Source: Desulfobacteraceae bacterium (GTDB lineage Bacteria; Desulfobacterota; Desulfobacteria; Desulfobacterales; Desulfosalsimonadaceae). From it: a DNA stretch of 35,508 bases. Of this stretch, positions 32,181-35,508 are shown piece by piece. The stretch's first letter is position 1; each line of letters begins with the position of its first letter. A program made the translations under genes and the position numbers. The notes beneath the pieces were generated by a model. The model ran no database searches and was not told the DNA's origin. It saw only the letters and a program-made list of their open reading frames with translations. The DNA is taken from contig QZKW01000062.1 of NCBI GenBank assembly GCA_003599885.1, positions 1-35,508 of the forward strand, written 5' to 3'.

Positions 32181-32212
32181 TCGCCTGACATCATCACAAT
32201 CTGTTAGATTTT

Positions 32213-32251
32213 AAAAAATGCCGCAATTGACTTCAGTTGCGGCATTTTTTT
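32213..32251 (+). terminator. Rho-independent terminator after the lipase gene
   Basis: AAAAAATGCCGCAA (32213-32226) pairs perfectly with TTGCGGCATTTTTT (32237-32250) across a 10-nt loop, ending in a T-run. It lies 33 bp after the lipase stop. The A-run on the other side would also let it work in reverse. Confidence 0.92.
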
Positions 32252-32376
32252 GCAAAAAATTCTTGTCAGCCAATTCTTGACAGGTTGAATCCGGCATTGA
32301 TAGAGTGGATATTCAATTTAAATCATAACCCGCTGTTTTATGAAAAAGAATCTCTTTATCCAGGGCGGCTGGTCCC

Positions 32377-34620
32377 ATGAAAGATGACATCTCCAAACAC
32401 GACCGTGCGATCTCGGCCATTATGGCGGTTTTCCCCACCGTTGAAACCGTTGATGAATTTGTTTCCGATAATCCGGACGCCGCCAGTTTGCGGACGTTTA
32501 TTGATTTCGCCGGAAAATATGGCGTTCTGGACGCTGCGGATGAATCCGGGTTTCGTCTTTTGATCCGGTCCCATCAGCGGGCATCCGATGAATGTATGGC
32601 TCCGGAGAATGTGAACATTGAAAGTATTTTTGAATCCCGGAAGGATATCCTGCGGATTCAATTTTCAGTGCGAGGGCTGCTCCAGCGGATCAACACGCTT
32701 ATCGCCTCTTCCGGCGTCGACCTCCCGGAAATCAGTAATACCATGATCAGCCGCCTGAAACGGGAAGCCGTGGATACTCCGCGAAAACGCAATACCCTTC
32801 GCTCTCTGGCCTTCTGGCTCGGGCATGAACGCCCGTACCTCGGCCCTTCGTGGAATTATCTTTCCCTGTTGAAACTCTGCCGTCAGGAACCGTTGAACAC
32901 CTGTTTCCGGGAAGGGGCGCGCATTGCGTTTTCACTTTCCAGCCGGGGGGACGTCATCGGTCATGAAATCGTCGACTGGATGCGCCGGGAACTCAAAGTC
33001 TGCATTAAGGACACCATCCCCCGGTTTCCTTACAGTAACTGGGGAACCGTTCATTCCTATGATTTGACCACGCTCTATGTGGATTTTCCCATGGAACAGG
33101 ATGTCAGCAATCCTTCCTCATACCAGCAATGCATCCGGAACGCGATTGCCTTGGCCCATCAGATCGCCATGCGCTGGTCTTTGTCCGCATTTTTCACACA
33201 AAAACGGTTCATGTCCATCGGGATTGCGGCCGGTGATTATTCCGCCATCGACACGTACCTTTTGCCGGCGCTGAAGGTCAGCCTTCCCGGTGACCCGGTC
33301 ATCCGCATGACGGATTTTGCACGGCAGTGTGTTCTGATCAACGATATCCGGGCCATGTTCAACCAGACGCCGAAACAGATGGTCCTTTTTAATGGTGAAA
33401 TATTATACGTCTGGTGGGTCGTGGGCATGTGGAGTCTCATTTACTGGGATTTTGTCCCACGGCTGCTTCATGATCCCATTCTCCAGGGCAACGAAGCTGC
33501 GGTTCTCGCGTTGACAAGGCTTCTCTGGTTTTCCGATGAAATTACCCGGGAAGAGATTGTCCGTTATCATCCGAATGCGGTGACAATTTATTTAAGGTCT
33601 CCCCACAATACCATCCTCGGTATTGAAATTGCCAAAACCCTTTATTATAAGCGCAGGTACTGGGAGGCGAACGAAATTCTCCGGATTATCGTCAGCATTT
33701 ATCCCTTTAACCTCTATGCCCGAAGCTTCCGGATGATGATTTACCGGTGCCTTGCCCTGGGTTCAACGGATTATGGAAAAGCGCGCCTTCATTTTAACCG
33801 GGCCGAGGAAGAGGCGCTCTATATTCAGAGCAACTGCCGCGCGCTGAATGAGGATTATTATGATGAATATGCAGTCATTAAGCTGACCCATGCCATGGTG
33901 ATTTTTCGGCTGATTCGGGTGAATGGCGGGAGGTTTGTCATTCCGGAAGTGGATTTGAAAAAGGATGACGTGTTTGGCCTGCTCAACGAATCGGAAATCC
34001 TGTTCGAAAAAGGGCTGGCGGTTTCTCCCACCGGTATCCGGTCCCTTTTTCTGGTGGCTTGTGTCCGTATCATCCGCCGGATTCTGAAGAAAAATGACAA
34101 CGCTTTCGTGAACCCGGAACTGACGCTGACGGACTACTCGCAGGATTTTGTGCAACCGGCCCTGGATGCATTTGCCGCGCTGGGATGGCTTCGGGAAGAA
34201 TTTGATGAAAAGACAGGTGCTGCGGTTTTGCATGCGATTTTAGAGAAAGTATTTAAAACTCATCGGGATTCCGTCACATTGAGCGCTTACCGGCCCACTA
34301 TTTATTACTGTTTTGCCGTGGTGTTGTGGGATTTTCTCCCCCGGAAAACCGGCAAACTTGTCCGGCGGGTGCATGAACTCCTCAGTGACGCCTGTCAAAT
34401 GGCTGAAAGTATGAAAAAGGAAAATCTCTGTATTTATTCCTATACCCGGTGCCATGGAGAAATGATGCCCGCAGATGCGTTTAATGCGCATATCGCTATG
34501 GGACTTGAAATGATAGAAACATTCGCCGGAGGAAAGACCGCCCTGGAGCAGTGCCCGGATGATGTGGTAATGAATTGCGCGGGGAAGGAGCGGAAATTGT
34601 TGTTTATGTTGAATATGTGA
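32377..34620 (+). CDS. Large protein of unknown function (747 residues)
   Basis: I do not recognise this family. The product is soluble and mostly helical with no signal peptide. The middle section has several hydrophobic, Trp/Tyr-rich stretches (ILYVWWVVGMWSLIYWDF, around residues 346-363) that look like a buried helix more than a membrane span. The region from about 420 to 520 (IAKTLYYKRRYWEANEILRIIVSIYPFNLYARSFRMMIYRCLALG) reads like TPR-type helical pairs. Codon use matches the neighbours and the frame is clean, so it is a real gene. The ribosome binding site is weak. It is followed 60 bp later by the pRiA4b-like gene on the same strand. Confidence 0.75.
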   Translation: MKDDISKHDRAISAIMAVFPTVETVDEFVSDNPDAASLRTFIDFAGKYGVLDAADESGFRLLIRSHQRASDECMAPENVNIESIFESRKDILRIQFSVRGLLQRINTLIASSGVDLPEISNTMISRLKREAVDTPRKRNTLRSLAFWLGHERPYLGPSWNYLSLLKLCRQEPLNTCFREGARIAFSLSSRGDVIGHEIVDWMRRELKVCIKDTIPRFPYSNWGTVHSYDLTTLYVDFPMEQDVSNPSSYQQCIRNAIALAHQIAMRWSLSAFFTQKRFMSIGIAAGDYSAIDTYLLPALKVSLPGDPVIRMTDFARQCVLINDIRAMFNQTPKQMVLFNGEILYVWWVVGMWSLIYWDFVPRLLHDPILQGNEAAVLALTRLLWFSDEITREEIVRYHPNAVTIYLRSPHNTILGIEIAKTLYYKRRYWEANEILRIIVSIYPFNLYARSFRMMIYRCLALGSTDYGKARLHFNRAEEEALYIQSNCRALNEDYYDEYAVIKLTHAMVIFRLIRVNGGRFVIPEVDLKKDDVFGLLNESEILFEKGLAVSPTGIRSLFLVACVRIIRRILKKNDNAFVNPELTLTDYSQDFVQPALDAFAALGWLREEFDEKTGAAVLHAILEKVFKTHRDSVTLSAYRPTIYYCFAVVLWDFLPRKTGKLVRRVHELLSDACQMAESMKKENLCIYSYTRCHGEMMPADAFNAHIAMGLEMIETFAGGKTALEQCPDDVVMNCAGKERKLLFMLNM

Positions 34621-34679
34621 CTTTTAATGCTCTGGAACCATACATTATTTATCAATATTGTGGGAAGGGAGGAACAGGC

Positions 34680-35241
34680 ATGGCGGCAAAATCAGTCGGT
34701 TCAATTTATCAGTTAAAAATTACATTGAAAGATTCAAAACCGCCCATCTGGCGGCGGGTGCTGGTTCCCGGAAGCTTCAGACTGGGCAAACTGCATCGGG
34801 TCATTCAGATCGCCATGGGCTGGACGGACTCGCATCTTCATATGTTCATTGTTAATGGAAATTATTACGGCGTTCCCAGTCCCGACGATTACGAACCGGT
34901 GAAAAGCGAGACGCGTTTTAAGCTTGAAACCATTGCGCCGCCGGTGAAAGGCAAGTTTATATATGAGTACGATTTTAACGATAACTGGATACACACGGTG
35001 TTGGTTGAAAAAATTCTGCCGCCCGCGCCGGGCGAGAAGTATCCGCAATGCATCACCGGAAAACGCGCCTGTCCGCCCGAAGATGTCGGGGGCGTGTGGG
35101 GGGTATGAGGAATTCCTGGAAGCCGTTTCAGACCCGGATCACGAAGAGCATGAATCCATGCTTGAGTGGGTTGGAGGGGAGTTTGATCCGGAAACTGTGG
35201 ATCTGGAGCAAATCAATCAGGAGTTGCGGCGGGTGAAATAA
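34680..35241 (+). pseudogene. pRiA4b ORF-3-like protein gene, frameshifted
   Basis: The N-terminal frame (from ATG 34680, with GGAGG seven bases upstream) gives the family's opening: IYQLKITLKDSKPPIWRRVLVPG, LHRVIQIAMGWTDSHLHMF, FIYEYDFNDNWIHTVLVEKI and GKRACPPEDVGGVWG. It then reaches a stop at 35106-35108. The remainder is in another frame: YEEFLEAVSDPDHEEHESMLEWVGGEFDPETVDLEQIN, ending at 35241. Removing one G from the six-G run at 35098-35103 restores DVGGVWGYEEFLEA, the family consensus. This is either a recent single-base insertion or a homopolymer sequencing error. Function of the family is unknown; it is often carried on plasmids and mobile DNA. Both halves otherwise look intact. Confidence 0.85.
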
Positions 35242-35255
35242 AAATTATCCCTCAA

Positions 35256-35301
35256 AATAAAAAATCCTGATGCAGCACATGCCGTATCAGGATTTTTTAT
35301 T
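35256..35301. terminator. Bidirectional terminator between the pRiA4b-like gene and the transposase
   Basis: AATAAAAAATCCTGAT (35256-35271) and its exact complement (35286-35301) form a 16-bp stem with a 14-nt loop and A/T runs on both sides. It lies 15 bp after the plus-strand stop and 33 bp beyond the minus-strand transposase stop. Confidence 0.88.
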
Positions 35302-35333
35302 AATGGAATATTTGATGCCGTGTTATTCCATTT

Positions 35334-35508
35334 CTAATTCAACAATGAATTAATAATCCACGGCCATGCCACAATGGAATGGACTTGTTTTTGGTTGAGC
35401 TCCATTTCGCGGAGAGAAACTTCCAGATGGGGCTCAAGGGCATCCAGGCTATCAAACACAGCATTCCCAAAGCATTTTTCCCGCAATTCGTCCCATAAAT
35501 GTTCAACC
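35334..35508 (-). CDS. IS630-family transposase, C-terminal fragment (continues outside window)
   Basis: The minus strand is open from the window edge to TAG at 35336-35334, giving 57 residues that begin VEHLWDELREKCFGNAVF. They continue with SLDALEPHLEVSLREME and end WPWIINSLLN. The pattern E-x-(L/I)-W-x-x-(L/I)-R-x-K...FxSLxxLExxL followed by a C-terminal W-x-W-I is the end of the IS630/Tc1-mariner DDE transposase, just after the last catalytic acidic residue. No start codon is in the window, so the fragment is easily missed. The insertion sequence's right end should lie between the stop and about 35300; I could not fix its terminal repeat. Confidence 0.8.
   Translation of the reverse strand, partial: VEHLWDELREKCFGNAVFDSLDALEPHLEVSLREMELNQKQVHSIVAWPWIINSLLN

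Overview
The window reads as chromosomal DNA of an anaerobic, probably sulfate-reducing member of the Desulfobacterota (Desulfobacteraceae-like). This is inferred from gene content: rubrerythrin, a glycyl-radical enzyme, a sigma-54 promoter driving paired receivers with a TauE/SafE permease and a PEP-synthase-like protein, many PAS/GGDEF signalling genes, and what looks like selenocysteine use. No rRNA, tRNA, CRISPR array or prophage was seen.

Layout. 1-4.5 kb: the 3' part of a 5'-nucleotidase-family metallophosphatase, a strong terminator, glpD (minus), rubrerythrin (plus) and a small conserved protein. 4.6-15.1 kb: a long minus-strand block, read right to left, with a Cys-rich exported protein, an outer-membrane factor, a periplasmic adaptor and an HME-type RND pump. 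It continues with a DUF1573 protein, an NTF2-like lipoprotein, a membrane spermidine-synthase-like protein and a second DUF1573 protein, and ends at a textbook terminator. 15.2-21 kb: a sigma-54-type promoter, two stand-alone receivers, a TauE/SafE permease, a small two-helix membrane protein and a PEP-synthase-like protein without the usual C-terminal barrel. 21.3-25.3 kb: a triple-PAS hybrid histidine kinase, a GGDEF protein with a ferritin-like N-terminus and a DUF1304 membrane protein. 25.35-27.15 kb: a probable acquired islet in which two ~265-bp inverted copies of a structured repeat flank an HNH nuclease. 27.2-31 kb: a large glycyl-radical enzyme with an N-terminal extension, and its TetR-type regulator with a perfect operator. 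31.3-35.5 kb: an exported lipase, a 747-residue orphan protein, a frameshifted pRiA4b ORF-3-like gene and the 3' end of an IS630-type transposase running off the window.

The most interesting signal is in the minus-strand efflux block. Both DUF1573 genes have a single in-frame UGA at codon 75, exactly at the first Cys of the family's Cys-Gly-Cys-Thr motif. Both resume in frame for about 180 codons, have good ribosome binding sites, and share a 66-nt stretch starting at the UGA with only 3 differences, although the flanking DNA has diverged. That stretch can fold into hairpins placed like a bacterial SECIS element. I read these as two paralogous periplasmic selenoproteins (motif Sec-Gly-Cys) that may be co-transcribed with a heavy-metal efflux system. 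I do not recall DUF1573 among the commonly listed bacterial selenoprotein families, so this may be undescribed.
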